A stretch of DNA of 64,000 bases from Hyphomonadaceae bacterium (GCA_016791425.1 JAEUMQ010000016.1:367496-431495); one strand, 5' to 3'; shown: positions 32,286 to 42,364, counted from the stretch's first letter. Program-made: numbers and translations. The notes: generated from the letters alone by a model not told the origin.

Positions 32286-33520
32286 CGGTCAGGCGCGCTC
32301 CCCGCAAGGGCTGGAGACTGAGGCCGCATCGCACCGCGCGTGAATGCGCGCACGAGCATGAAGATTACCAGCGCAAGCGCCAGGATAAGCACGACAAGGG
32401 TGCTGGCGGGCGCGTGCCGGGGCATGCCCCGCTTGACCTCCTCCACCAGCCGCAGCGTGCGGGCGAGCTCTTCCTTGCCGACTTCCATGCCGTAGAGGCC
32501 GTAGCGCTCCAGATGGTCGTAGTCCGGATCAAAGCGGGCCTGCTGCGGATCGGGCGCAACATCCCGGCGCATGCTGGACGCGCCGGCGCTCTGATCCTTG
32601 GCCCATTCGCGAACATACACTTCCTGGCCTTCACGGCTAAGCAGCCAATTGATCCAAAGCTTCACCGCTTTCGGATGCGGTGGATTCCTCATCACCGCGA
32701 CCCCGCGGGTCGAGACCGGCGTGCCGAACGGCAGCCGCTCAACGGAGCGGCAGCCGCCCCAATTCTGGCACTGCGCCAGGATCTCGCTGTTGCCGCCGAT
32801 CACCACGGCGTAATCGCCGCGCAGCGCGCCGTCGGTGAGCTGGCGATTGTTCTCGATGAGCGCCGCCCGCTGATCAACGAGCAGCCGGCGGACGAAGTCG
32901 GGCCCCTCCTCCCGAACAAGCTCGGCCACAGTGTAGGTCCCGTTGTGCGCGGCCGAGCCGGCGGTGGGATCGCGAATGGCGATACGGCCCTCGAGCCGCG
33001 GATCGAGCAGATCCTGCGCGCGGCGGATCTGCAGCCCCTTCACAACGTCCGTGTTGAAGAACAGCGTCTCTTCAACGCTCATCGAGTGAACGAACACGTA
33101 GGGTTCTTGCGACGTGTAGCGATAAGCCGGCGCCCGCCAGGTCCCGGGATCGAGAATGTCAGGCAGCACGACATAGTCCGTGATCGGCGCGAACCCGCCC
33201 GCGGGCCGCACCATGTGCTCGAGCGCCGCGGTGCCCGCCCACCAGCTGTCCCAGGCATAGATGCCGTTCTGCTGCTCGATGATGATGCGCGGCGCCATCG
33301 TGGAAGGGTTTTGCACCAGCACTTGCACATCGAGCTTCGGATAGCGGCGCTGGAACTCCCGCACCGTCGCCTCGTGGCCTTCCACGCCATGCACGATCAG
33401 CGCCAGGGTGTCGCCTTCGGCGTCGCGCGCGAGGCTCTGCAGATCCTCCGCCGCCGCGCTCGCGCAGCAGAGCGCGAGACCTGCAGCCACGAGGGCGCTC
33501 CGCGCACAAACGCCGATCAT
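32282..33520 (-). CDS. ABC-transporter substrate-binding protein with C-terminal membrane anchor
   Basis: 412 residues. A Sec signal ends near SAAAED. A type-II (ferric/phosphonate/polyamine-like) binding fold follows: GNSEILAQCQNW, TPVSTRGVAVMRNPPHPKAV, WINWLLSREGQEVYVREW. A second hydrophobic helix (TLVVLILALALVIFMLVRAF) near residues 372-392 would tether it to the inner membrane, unusual for a binding protein. Starts in ATGA overlap with the permease stop. The ligand is unknown. Likely an organic anion consumed by the operon's enzymes. Confidence 0.85.
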   Translation of the reverse strand: MIGVCARSALVAAGLALCCASAAAEDLQSLARDAEGDTLALIVHGVEGHEATVREFQRRYPKLDVQVLVQNPSTMAPRIIIEQQNGIYAWDSWWAGTAALEHMVRPAGGFAPITDYVVLPDILDPGTWRAPAYRYTSQEPYVFVHSMSVEETLFFNTDVVKGLQIRRAQDLLDPRLEGRIAIRDPTAGSAAHNGTYTVAELVREEGPDFVRRLLVDQRAALIENNRQLTDGALRGDYAVVIGGNSEILAQCQNWGGCRSVERLPFGTPVSTRGVAVMRNPPHPKAVKLWINWLLSREGQEVYVREWAKDQSAGASSMRRDVAPDPQQARFDPDYDHLERYGLYGMEVGKEELARTLRLVEEVKRGMPRHAPASTLVVLILALALVIFMLVRAFTRGAMRPQSPALAGSAPDR

Positions 33521-35247
33521 GCCGCCGCCTCCAGGCGCGCCTTGTCGGCGACCCGACGCGCGGCGAGCGCCGAGCCCACCGTGAGAGTCATGATCACGAA
33601 GCCAACGACGGAAGCTGATTCCAATTGCCCAGAGGTCAGGAGGTTGAGCTGCAGGATGGAGAGCGGCTGGTTGTCCCCAGCGCCGAGGAGCGAGACAACC
33701 CCGACGGCGGCATTGGCGGCGGCGAAGGTCTCCAATCCCACCACCGCGATGGAGGGCGCGATGAGCGGGACTACGATTTTGGCCAACACGGTGAAGCGCC
33801 CGCCGCCGCAGGCCCAGCCTGCCTCCTCAAGCTCGCGCCCAAGCTGGCGCATGCTCGTCTTCAGGAATTGCACGCCGACCGTCACCGTGCCCAGCAGCAC
33901 CGCCACGACTAGGCTCGCCGCCGTGCCGTAGAGCGGGCGGAAGAGAGCAACGCTGGAGAACATCTGCAACAGGCCCAGGCTGAGCACGACGCCCGGGATC
34001 AGCGCCGGCAGCCAAGTCATGAAATCGAGCGCGCGCGCGGCGTTGGAGCGCGACCGCACGGTCACGTAGGCGAGCCCGGTGAACACGATCATCGCCCACA
34101 GCGCCGCCATGACGCCGAGCTGCAGCGTGTTTCCGAGGCTGCGCAGCGTATCGCCGCGACCGAGCGCATGGATCCAATTGTCCAACGTCCAGGGATCGGG
34201 CATGTCGAAGATGCCGAACAGCCGCATGAAGGTGCTCATCAGCAGGAAGCAGAGCGGCACGACCGCCATCAGGCACACAAGCGTGGCGACGCCGGCGAAC
34301 GCGATCCATTTGTATCGTCCAAGCGCCTGCGGCCGACTGCGGGCCTTGCCAGTGAGGACGCCATGCGCGTGGCGGCGCGTGTACCATTGTTGCAGCACCA
34401 CGAGCGGCGCCAGCGCCAGCAGGAAGGCGACGGAGAGCGCGCTGCCGAGCCCATGCAGCGGCGGCTCCTGCGTCATCGCGCGATAGATCACGGTGCTGTA
34501 GACGTCGATCCCCGCCGGCGCGCCCAGGATCAGCTCCACCTCGAAGGCCTGCATCGAATGGACAAGGCCGATGAGCGAGGTGACCACGAGCACGGGCGCC
34601 ATGATCGGCACGACGATTTGGACGAACGTCCGAATGAGAGAGGCGCCGCTGGCCCGTGCGGCCTCTTCCAGCGAACCGTCCATCGCGCGGAAGGCCGGCG
34701 TCAGAAGGAACACCTTCACCGCGAGGGTCGCCCCCATCATGTGCACCCAGATGATCCCCCACCAGGAATAGATCTTGAACACCGGCGCATCGACGAACGG
34801 CAGCGCGTAAAGCGCGCTGTTGACGAGCCCGCTGCTGCCCCCCAGCAGCAGCACCCAGGCGAGCGCCGCCGGCAGCGGCGGCATGAACAGCGCGACCCAG
34901 AAGCCCACCTCCAGCCAGCGCCGCCCGGGCAGGTCGGTCCGCGCGAGGAGCCAGGCCAGCACCGCCCCGAGCGCCAGCGCCAACGCTTGGCGCGCGACGC
35001 CCAGGCTCACCGTGTTCAAGAGCGCGACGATCATGTCGGGCTGCGTCAAGGCCGCGCGCCAGTTCGCCGTCCCCAGCTGGAATGCCTCGCCGAACGGCGC
35101 GACATTGAAGCTCGTCACGATCAGCGTGACGACCGGTGTGAGAAGCAGGAAGCCTGCCGCCAGGACGAGCACGTACAAGCGAACGATTCCCGCCCCGATG
35201 AAGAGCCGGCCGCTCGCCGCTCCTCTGTCGGAGGCCACACTCGTCAT
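33517..35247 (-). CDS. Double-length ABC permease (FbpB-like)
   Basis: 576 residues with about 12 spans: two fused permease halves, each with an EAA loop (EEAARASGASLIRTFVQIVVP, then ELEEAGWACGGGRFTVLAKI). Start ATG 35247 overlaps the ATPase stop. Earlier Met codons in frame lie inside the ATPase gene. Fused permeases of this type serve ferric-ion and 2-aminoethylphosphonate importers. Here enzymes in the same operon argue for an organic substrate. Confidence 0.88.
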   Translation of the reverse strand: MTSVASDRGAASGRLFIGAGIVRLYVLVLAAGFLLLTPVVTLIVTSFNVAPFGEAFQLGTANWRAALTQPDMIVALLNTVSLGVARQALALALGAVLAWLLARTDLPGRRWLEVGFWVALFMPPLPAALAWVLLLGGSSGLVNSALYALPFVDAPVFKIYSWWGIIWVHMMGATLAVKVFLLTPAFRAMDGSLEEAARASGASLIRTFVQIVVPIMAPVLVVTSLIGLVHSMQAFEVELILGAPAGIDVYSTVIYRAMTQEPPLHGLGSALSVAFLLALAPLVVLQQWYTRRHAHGVLTGKARSRPQALGRYKWIAFAGVATLVCLMAVVPLCFLLMSTFMRLFGIFDMPDPWTLDNWIHALGRGDTLRSLGNTLQLGVMAALWAMIVFTGLAYVTVRSRSNAARALDFMTWLPALIPGVVLSLGLLQMFSSVALFRPLYGTAASLVVAVLLGTVTVGVQFLKTSMRQLGRELEEAGWACGGGRFTVLAKIVVPLIAPSIAVVGLETFAAANAAVGVVSLLGAGDNQPLSILQLNLLTSGQLESASVVGFVIMTLTVGSALAARRVADKARLEAAA

Positions 35248-36395
35248 GCGGCGCTCGCCGCCGGCCAGAGCCGCACGGATGTCGGCGCGATCCGCAGCCA
35301 AAGCTGCTGTCCCTCGCGCCATTCCTCCGTACGCGGAAGGTGAACAAGCACGGTATCGCCGTTCGAGATCGCGATCCGCGCCTCATAGTGCGGCCCCAAG
35401 AAGAGCAGCGTCTTGATCGTACCGGCGATGACGTTGCGAGGCTTGGCTCCCTGCGCCGCAGAGAACTCGATCTCTTCGGGCCGGACCGCCGCGACAACGT
35501 CCGCGCCGGGCGCAAGGGCGCCCTCCGACGCGGCCAATTCCTCCCCGTCGGCCAGCCGGACTCGCGTCATTCCCTCCGCCTGCCCCTGCACGACGCCGCT
35601 CAGCTTCACCCAATGGCCCAGGAAATCGCGCACAAAGGGCGTCGCGGGACGCAAATATAGGTCGATCGGGGCGCCGATTTGCTCGATCCTGCCTTCGCGC
35701 ATAATCGCCAGACGATCGGACAGCGCGAGCGCTTCGGTTTGATCGTGGGTGACGAACAGGATCGCAAGCTGCAACTCGCGCTGCAGGATCCTGAGATCGA
35801 CGCGCACTTGTTCGCGCAATTTCGCATCGAGATTGCTGAACGGCTCGTCGAGCAGCAGGACGTCGGGATTGAACACCAGTCCGCGCGCGATCGCCACCCG
35901 CTGCTGCTGGCCGCCCGAGAGCTGCGTGCCGAGCCGCTCGGCAAGGCCGCCAAGCCCGACCATCTCAAGCGCTGCATCCACCTTGGCGCGGACTTCGCTC
36001 TTTTCGAGCTTGCGCACCCGAAGCGGGAACGCGACGTTATCGAACACGGTCATGTGCGGCCAGATCGCATAGGACTGGAACACGATGCCCATGTCGCGCG
36101 CTTCCGGGGGCGCGTAGATGCGCTTCTTGGGCTCATCCACGACCACGCCGCGATGGACAATGCGCCCGCTCGTGCAGCGTTCGAGCCCGATGGCCATGCG
36201 CAACGTCGTCGTCTTTCCGCACCCGGAAGGTCCAAGCAGCGTCAGGATCTCGTTGCGGCGCAGCGACAGCGTGATCTCATCGACCGCGGCGAACCCGGTG
36301 AAGCGGCGCGAGACGGCCTCGAAGCGAAGCACCGCCTCCGCATCGGGCTCCTCAGCCTGCGCGGTTGCGGCAGCGGCGTTCGCCGAACCTTGCAC
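35244..36395 (-). CDS. ABC-transporter ATPase with TOBE domain
   Basis: 383 residues from a GTG at 36395. Walker A GPSGCGKTTT at 55-64, Q-loop in GIVFQSYAIWPH, signature LSGGQQQRVAIARG, Walker B VLLLDEPFS, switch His in FVTHDQTEA. A C-terminal TOBE-type beta domain follows from about residue 255. Of the PotA/FbpC class. First gene of the eight-gene operon. The GAGG ribosome site is close to the GTG. A TTGCCA/GCATAG pair upstream is a weak promoter candidate. Confidence 0.9.
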   Translation of the reverse strand: MQGSANAAAATAQAEEPDAEAVLRFEAVSRRFTGFAAVDEITLSLRRNEILTLLGPSGCGKTTTLRMAIGLERCTSGRIVHRGVVVDEPKKRIYAPPEARDMGIVFQSYAIWPHMTVFDNVAFPLRVRKLEKSEVRAKVDAALEMVGLGGLAERLGTQLSGGQQQRVAIARGLVFNPDVLLLDEPFSNLDAKLREQVRVDLRILQRELQLAILFVTHDQTEALALSDRLAIMREGRIEQIGAPIDLYLRPATPFVRDFLGHWVKLSGVVQGQAEGMTRVRLADGEELAASEGALAPGADVVAAVRPEEIEFSAAQGAKPRNVIAGTIKTLLFLGPHYEARIAISNGDTVLVHLPRTEEWREGQQLWLRIAPTSVRLWPAASAA

Positions 36396-36658
36396 ATCTT
36401 CCTCGCGCAGCTCTTGCCGCCATGGGGCGCGACAAAGCTATGCCATTAGAGCCTTTCCGCTGGCAAGACGCTTTGCACAACCTCCGCTAGCGCCGCATAC
36501 GCGTCGGTTGAGCGGCTGCATCCGCGCGCGCCATCGCGTCCGATGCGCGCGATCGCAGCGACGAAACCCTGCGAACGGTGATCTGACTGTGCTCGATCTA
36601 GGCGCCAGCTGTTGCGCGGCCGGACTTGATCAGGGCGAGCACGCCGTGAGCGAAGAGT

Positions 36659-36734
<76 letters not shown>

Positions 36735-36792
36735 ATCCTTGACCGCCTGCGTTGGGGCGCGGGCGGGTGACTGAGATACGCTGCACCCAGAC

Positions 36793-36837
36793 TCGGTTCA
36801 AGCCGCCTCGGTTCAAGCCGCCTCGGTTCAAGCCGCC
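36793..36837 (+). repeat. Three tandem 15-bp repeats beside tRNA-Ala
   Basis: TCGGTTCAAGCCGCC occurs three times without gaps, upstream of tRNA-Ala. The unit is a multiple of three and resembles part of a T-arm (GGTTCAA). No gene covers it. Confidence 0.85.
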
Positions 36838-36932
36838 TCGGCCTCTTGCCCGAACCAAGCCCCAGCCCGCCCCGCAAGCCGCCGTCGCCGCGCCACGCCC
36901 TTCAGCAGGCGCAAGCCCCCGGCGCGCGCGGC

Positions 36933-37400
36933 CTATCGGTCCGGCTCCTCCTCGCCTTCCGCGAGGTCGCCGAGCTCCTCGTCCGGGAATTCCTCCTCGT
37001 CCTCCAGGAGCGGCACGCCCTCGTCGTCGTCGCCGGCCTCGGCCAGCTCGCCGTCGTCCTCGGCGAAGCCGGGCGGAATCTCGCCCTCGACGGGCGCCGC
37101 CTCGTCCTCTTCCTCGTCGGTCATCACCGGCGGCTCCTCGACCGCCTCGGCGTCGATCTCGGCGGCTTCCTCCACCTCCTCTTCGGCCTCGTCGTCGGCA
37201 TCGTCCGCCCGGACTTCCTCCTCCTCCTCCGCCTCGTAGACGGTCGCGCGCGTGCGCGTCCGCTTCAGACGCAGGGTCTCATCGCTGGGATCGAACGAGG
37301 TCTGGCATTTCGGGCAGATCGCGGGCCGCCGACCAAGGTCGTAGAACTTCGCCCCGCAACTCGGGCAGACCTGCTTTTCGCCCAAGGCCTGCTTGCCCAC
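36933..37400 (-). CDS. TIGR02300 (FYDLN-acid) family protein
   Basis: 155 residues from a GTG at 37400 with AGGAGG five to six bases upstream. A zinc-ribbon-like head has CPSCG and CPKCQ around the family's FYDL motif (here FYDLG instead of FYDLN). After residue 55 the protein is almost entirely Glu/Asp with Ala and Pro. This family is restricted to Alphaproteobacteria and typically sits divergent from aroA, as here. Function unknown. Confidence 0.88.
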   Translation of the reverse strand: MGKQALGEKQVCPSCGAKFYDLGRRPAICPKCQTSFDPSDETLRLKRTRTRATVYEAEEEEEVRADDADDEAEEEVEEAAEIDAEAVEEPPVMTDEEEDEAAPVEGEIPPGFAEDDGELAEAGDDDEGVPLLEDEEEFPDEELGDLAEGEEEPDR

Positions 37401-37602
37401 ATGCGCCTCCTGGGGTCCGCGACGTCGCGAGAGACGACCGCCCCGAACGCCCCACCAATTCGGGGCGCTCGCTTGCCACGCGCCGGCCGGAGATGTCAAA
37501 AGCTTTGTCGCTGATTTCAAGTGCCTGTGCCGGCCCCGACTCAGTCGGCCGCGCCCGGACCACGCCGACAAGCCCCAACGAAGGTCCCGGATTCCTTTGA
37601 GT

Positions 37603-38910
37603 ATGCAGCTTGAGGCGCGCCCGTCCGGTCCGCTCCGTGGGGCCTGCGTCCCGCCGGGCGACAAATCCATCTCCCATCGCGCGCTGATTTTGGGCGCCCT
37701 GGCCGAGGGCGAAACCCAGATCGCGGGCCTGCTCGAAGGCGCCGACGTGCTTCACACCGCCGGCGCCATGCGCGCGCTCGGCGCCGCGCCCGAACGCGTC
37801 GGCGAAGGCGCCTGGCGCATCCTGGGCCGCGGCCGCCTCGCCGCGCCCGACGCGACCATCGATTGCGGCAATTCCGGCACCGGCGTTCGCCTCATCATCG
37901 GCGCCGCGGCCGGCTATCCGCTTGCCGCGACCTTCACCGGCGACGACTCTCTCCGCCGCCGCCCGATGCTGCGCATCCTCACGCCGCTCGAGCTCATGGG
38001 CGCGCGCTTCGACGCCGCCGAGGGCGGGCGCCTGCCGCTCACGCTGCACGGCGGCGCCCCAAACGGCGGACCATTGCGCGCGATCTCCTACACGCTGCCG
38101 GTCGCCTCCGCGCAGGTGAAGTCCGCGATCCTGCTCGCCGGCCTCAACGCCGAGGGCGTCACGCAGATCCTCGAGCCCGAGCCCACCCGCGACCACACCG
38201 AGCGCATGCTCAAGGGCTTCGGCGCCGCATTGCAGATTGAAGGCCGCGCCATTCGCATCGCCGGCGGCCAGCGCCTGCACGCATCCAGCGTGCGCGTGCC
38301 AAGCGATCCCTCCTCCGCCGCCTTCGCGATCGTCGCCGCGCTCATCGTTCCGGGTTCGGAGCTTCGCGCCGAGAACGTGCTGCTCAACCCAACTCGCACC
38401 GGCCTCTTCCAGACGCTGATCGACATGGGCGCGGACCTTTCGATCGAGAATCGCCGCGACGCCAGCGGCGAGGAAGTGGGCGACATCGTCGCGCGTCATT
38501 CCAGCCTGCGCGGCATCGTCGTGCCGCCCGAGCGCGCGCCCTCGATGATCGACGAATACCCGATCCTCGCCGTCGCCGCCGCCTGCGCCGAGGGCGACAC
38601 GATCATGCGCGGCATCGCGGAATTGCGCGTCAAGGAAAGCGACCGCATCGCGCTCATGGCCAAGGGGCTCACGGCGTGCGGCGCAAGCGTCGAGGAGGAG
38701 AAGGACGCGCTCATCGTGCACGGAACCGGCGCGCCTCCGCGCGGCGGCGCGCAGATCGCCACCGGCGGCGATCACCGCATCGCCATGTCCCATCTTGTGC
38801 TGGGCCTTGCTGCGAAAGAGCCGGTGCGCATCGACGAAGCCGGCATGATCGAGACGAGCTTCCCCGCCTTCCCGGCCTTCATGCGCGCTCTGGGCGCCGA
38901 TATTTCCTGA
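37603..38910 (+). CDS. aroA: 3-phosphoshikimate 1-carboxyvinyltransferase (EPSP synthase)
   Basis: 435 residues; sixth step of the shikimate pathway, joining PEP to shikimate 3-phosphate. Blocks: [86 protein letters not shown] and GDHRIAMS. It has the class II-like GNSGTGVR stretch common to Alphaproteobacteria. Start ATG 37603 is at the usual family position. Divergent from the FYDLN gene. In most relatives cmk and rpsA follow directly, but here three other genes intervene. Confidence 0.96.
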   Translation: MQLEARPSGPLRGACVPPGDKSISHRALILGALAEGETQIAGLLEGADVLHTAGAMRALGAAPERVGEGAWRILGRGRLAAPDATIDCGNSGTGVRLIIGAAAGYPLAATFTGDDSLRRRPMLRILTPLELMGARFDAAEGGRLPLTLHGGAPNGGPLRAISYTLPVASAQVKSAILLAGLNAEGVTQILEPEPTRDHTERMLKGFGAALQIEGRAIRIAGGQRLHASSVRVPSDPSSAAFAIVAALIVPGSELRAENVLLNPTRTGLFQTLIDMGADLSIENRRDASGEEVGDIVARHSSLRGIVVPPERAPSMIDEYPILAVAAACAEGDTIMRGIAELRVKESDRIALMAKGLTACGASVEEEKDALIVHGTGAPPRGGAQIATGGDHRIAMSHLVLGLAAKEPVRIDEAGMIETSFPAFPAFMRALGADIS

Positions 38911-38957
38911 AATCTCGCTCTCCGCCCCGAACGTAAACGCGAGCCCCACCGCACGCT

Positions 38958-38990
38958 CCCCGGCCGAGCGCGTCAGCGCGAGAGCCGGGG
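38958..38990. repeat. Hairpin repeat family B (copy 1)
   Basis: CCCCGGC ... GCCGGGG with inner GCGCG/CGCGC-like pairing, followed by CCCAAG. The same layout occurs at 63154-63183. It follows aroA and may act as its terminator. Confidence 0.5.
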
Positions 38991-39055
38991 CCCAAGCTTC
39001 AGCTTGGCTGCCGGCGATAGGAAGTTGGCCCCGTCACACCCGCAAAGTTTGCGGT

Positions 39056-40111
39056 CTATTCGACGGTCTGCCGCGCCACCACGCGCCAGCTCACCGCCGA
39101 CGGCGGCGCCTCGTCCGCCAACGCCGCGATCTCGAACGCTTCCAGCGGCTCGAACGACGCCGGCGCGTGATAGATCTCGATATTCCTCAGCATCGCGACC
39201 GCCTCCGGCGCAGCATTGACCGCCGGCGCGGGCGTGAACGCGATCGGCGTCAGCGCAATCGGCGCCGCATCGGCGGCCACGATTTCCTGCGCCGGCGCGC
39301 TCATCGCGACAGCCGCGGCCGGCGCGGCATTCGTGGCGAACGCCATCTGCCCCACCGCCAGCGCCGCAACCGCGCCGCAGAGCGCCCCGCACGCGATGCT
39401 GCCGGCGATCACCGAAATCCACGCTGCAGCCCCGCGCCGCTTCTGCCGCTGCGGCGCTGCGCGCACGGGCGCCGGCGCGAACCTTGGCGCGGGCGCTGCG
39501 CGCCGATGCGGAGCGGGCGCCGCCGGATTCAGAGCGGGCCGCGGCCGCGCGAGCACCGCCAGATCGCCGTCCTCGCGCAACGCCGCGACGGCGGCGCTTG
39601 CCAGCGACGGCGCCGGCGCCGCGCGGCGCGGACGCACGCGCGCCATCGCAGGTCCCGGATTGAGCGGCGGCTCCGCCCCGAACGAGCTGCCGAATGAATC
39701 GACCGGCGCCACCCGCGCCGCCTCGCGCGAGCGTCGCGCCTTGAACCGTGCGGTGAGCGCCCGCGACATTTCGGTGAGGCCCGGATGCTTGAGATCCGAC
39801 CCGTCCCACCCCGCGAGCATGAACGACTTACCGAATTGCGCCGGCGCGTTTCCATCCGGCCCGCGCAGCGAGAAAAGCTTGCCCGCCGTCTCCGCGATGG
39901 TCGCAAGGCCGATGAAGCCGGCCGAGCCCGACGCCGCGCCGGTCCAGATCGCGATCGCGGCGCGTCCTTTCGCCAGCGCCGGCGCGAAGCCTGCGTGCGA
40001 GCGTTCGTCGCACAGCGACGGCGCATCGAACCCGAGCTTCGCCAGCGCCCTGGCCAGCAGACGCGCGGAATTCACGTCGAGACTGTGATGGATGATCACG
40101 ATGTCGGCCAT
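39056..40111 (-). CDS. TIR-like domain protein with one membrane span
   Basis: 351 residues. The N-terminal about 110 residues form a TIR/SEFIR-like fold: IVIIHHSLDVNSARLLARAL (first strand and helix), LGFDAPSLCDE, then AAIAIWTGAAS and GWDGSD. A low-complexity Ala/Pro/Arg linker leads to one transmembrane helix (ISVIAGSIACGALCGAVAAL) and an Ala-rich periplasmic part. The TIR assignment rests on pattern, and the catalytic Glu of NADase TIRs is not certain. It sits between aroA and cmk with another unusual membrane protein, suggesting an accessory signalling or defence pair. Confidence 0.55.
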   Translation of the reverse strand: MADIVIIHHSLDVNSARLLARALAKLGFDAPSLCDERSHAGFAPALAKGRAAIAIWTGAASGSAGFIGLATIAETAGKLFSLRGPDGNAPAQFGKSFMLAGWDGSDLKHPGLTEMSRALTARFKARRSREAARVAPVDSFGSSFGAEPPLNPGPAMARVRPRRAAPAPSLASAAVAALREDGDLAVLARPRPALNPAAPAPHRRAAPAPRFAPAPVRAAPQRQKRRGAAAWISVIAGSIACGALCGAVAALAVGQMAFATNAAPAAAVAMSAPAQEIVAADAAPIALTPIAFTPAPAVNAAPEAVAMLRNIEIYHAPASFEPLEAFEIAALADEAPPSAVSWRVVARQTVE

Positions 40112-40265
40112 GAATCCCCGATGGCGTCACGTTCCCGCGGCCGCGATAATAAGGACCGCGTCCGCGATTTCCACAGGCGCCAGGGACCAGAAGCAGCCCG
40201 GCGTCCTCCATGCCGGGAATATCAGTCCATTGAAAGAACGCCGATTTTTTGCGTCCGCCGATGAG

Positions 40266-41750
40266 CTAGGCGTTGCCGATTTGTGACGGTCCGCGAGGAT
40301 CGCGCTTTGGCCGCACAATCGGCGTGCCGCCTGCGCCGAACAGCGCCTGCAGTGCGGTGTTGAGCGCGGCCGTGTAGGATTCCAGCCCCAGCCGCTTGGC
40401 CGTGAGCACGCGCCATCCTCGCTTGGGATCGGCGAACGCCGCGATCGGAAACGCGTCCGCGCCGATCTCGGGCGCGGTCCCCGCCGGCGCCAGCGCGGCG
40501 AACAACGCCGCTGTGCGCTCGCGCGGCAATTCCGGATTGGCGAGGAAGATCGCCTGCACGCGGCCTTGCGCCTGCGCGATGAGATCGAGCTCCCACTTCA
40601 CGCCTTCGGTGTCGTTCGGACACATCACGACGGCCTTCGAAGCGCCCACCAGCCCGCTCACCACATCCCGCCAGCCATTGCCCTCGCCGGGAACGAACAC
40701 CCGCGCGGCGCCGAGCGGCGGGGTCGGATCGCGCGGATCGCCGATCGCGATCACCGGCCCATACGGCGATGCATGCTCCAAAAGGATTTCGTCGAGCGTC
40801 CTGGGACGCCCCACGCCCGCCGGCCATTTCGCGAACGGATCCCGGATCGCGGCCTTCACGCGCTCGTCGTCCTGATCGAATGTGCGCAGGAACACGACGG
40901 GCGGCCGTCCGTCCCATTCGCGCACGCCCTGATAGATCTTCGTCGCGCGCCCGTCCGCGAGCCGCGCAAAGAGCGCGCCGGCGCCGAGCACATTGAGCCC
41001 CAGCAGAATCGCCAGCGCGACGATCGATGGAAGCGCCATCGGATTGGGGGCGCCGTCGCGCTCGCCGGACATCATGAAGAGCGGCAGGAGCAGCATCGCC
41101 ACCAGCCCCACATTGAGGACGGCGACGGCGAAATAGAGCAGCGTCAGCCCGATCCGTCCGCGTCCGATCTGCGCGATGAAGCTCGGCAGCCCCAGATGCC
41201 GCCGGAATGTCGTGAAGAGCCGCCACGGCGAGGGCCGCCATCCGCGCGCCGCGCGGAATGCATCGGCGTCCACCGTCAATTGCCACCACGCCTGCCGCAG
41301 ACACTCGTAAGAGATGAGCGCACCGAACACGCCAAGCGCGATCATCGCTCCGCCGAACACCGCGGGCGGCACGCTGTTCGACGACGGGATCGCCCGAAAG
41401 AGCGCCATCGGCCCCGTCAGCGCCGCCGCCGCGCTGAACGCCAGCGCCAGCGCCGCAACGATCAGCACGGCGAGCGCTACGAGCCGCCGATGCACCAGCT
41501 CAATGAGCGCGCCCGCCAGCGCCACCCCGAGCACGACAGGCGCAAGGAAGAGCGCGACAAGGAACGGCAGCGCCACCGGCGCCGCCCACGCCTGCTGCCC
41601 CGGCTGCTGCACGGTGTGCACCGTCCCGCCGACAGACAACGCCAGGATCAGGAACACCGCGAGCACGGCCCACGACGCGCACAGCGCGCGCACGAACCGA
41701 TGCCTGATGAATCCCCCCGCCGCCCGATCGATCGCCTGCACGTCAACCAT
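40266..41750 (-). CDS. Multi-pass membrane protein with cytosolic TIR/SLOG-like C-terminal domain
   Basis: 494 residues from ATG 41750 (GGGGGAG upstream). Six or so spans in residues 15-270, then a soluble domain from about 285: [60 protein letters not shown], and [20 protein letters not shown]. Strand-then-loop motifs and the WE near the end resemble TIR/SLOG-type nucleotide-binding folds seen in uncharacterised bacterial membrane proteins. No enzymatic function is known. Lies 154 bp downstream of the TIR-like gene's start, same strand. Confidence 0.65.
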   Translation of the reverse strand: MVDVQAIDRAAGGFIRHRFVRALCASWAVLAVFLILALSVGGTVHTVQQPGQQAWAAPVALPFLVALFLAPVVLGVALAGALIELVHRRLVALAVLIVAALALAFSAAAALTGPMALFRAIPSSNSVPPAVFGGAMIALGVFGALISYECLRQAWWQLTVDADAFRAARGWRPSPWRLFTTFRRHLGLPSFIAQIGRGRIGLTLLYFAVAVLNVGLVAMLLLPLFMMSGERDGAPNPMALPSIVALAILLGLNVLGAGALFARLADGRATKIYQGVREWDGRPPVVFLRTFDQDDERVKAAIRDPFAKWPAGVGRPRTLDEILLEHASPYGPVIAIGDPRDPTPPLGAARVFVPGEGNGWRDVVSGLVGASKAVVMCPNDTEGVKWELDLIAQAQGRVQAIFLANPELPRERTAALFAALAPAGTAPEIGADAFPIAAFADPKRGWRVLTAKRLGLESYTAALNTALQALFGAGGTPIVRPKRDPRGPSQIGNA

Positions 41751-41930
41751 GGCGCTCCCCCAACCACGAGAATGAGCGAGGCAATACGGGCCCCCAGTTG
41801 GACCGTCCAGCCTTCCCAGCGCCTGCGCCATCGCCCTCGTCCCAGACCAAAAGACTGCTTGCGGCGCCCGGGTTTTCGGCCTTGGTGAGGTTGCATCGGC
41901 GCCCCGCCGACAACTTGGGAGGTATGCGAC

Positions 41931-42311
41931 ATGGCGCAGAAATTTTCCCAAAAGAACTTCGCGCTGAATCCGGACGAGAAACTGGCCTACGAGGCCGCCT
42001 GCACCTGGATGCGCGGCATGAGCGGACGCTTCGCGCGCCTTTACGTCACCAATGCGCGCGTCGTGATCGCGGTGCAGCCGTTCTGGCAAGGCGCCGGCGG
42101 CGTGGCGTCGGTCGTGGGCATGTCGCGCACCCGCCACACCAAGATCGGCGCCGAGCTGCCGATCGGCGATGTCGCCGGCGCCGAGGCGGCGAAGTTTCTG
42201 CGCTCCGAGAAGCTCGTGATCACCCCGAAGGAAGGCAAGCCCTTCACGCTGGTCACGTTCGAGGGCCCCGTCGCCGACGCCGTCGCCGCCATCGAAGCGC
42301 AGCGCCGCTAA
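41931..42311 (+). CDS. Small PH-like/unknown protein
   Basis: 126 residues, GGGAGG before the ATG. Pattern of strands ([57 protein letters not shown]) ending in a helix ([10 protein letters not shown]) is like a bacterial PH or GRAM domain. No membrane span. Between the membrane genes and cmk, reading with cmk. Function unknown. Confidence 0.6.
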   Translation: MAQKFSQKNFALNPDEKLAYEAACTWMRGMSGRFARLYVTNARVVIAVQPFWQGAGGVASVVGMSRTRHTKIGAELPIGDVAGAEAAKFLRSEKLVITPKEGKPFTLVTFEGPVADAVAAIEAQRR

Positions 42312-42364
42312 GCGCGCGCGGGGTCCAATCGTCAGCCCGCGTTCGATCTGCTAGTCGCCTGCGC

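Noticed and set aside
36793..36837. CRISPR array
   Set aside because: The repeats are contiguous with no spacers and only 15 bp.
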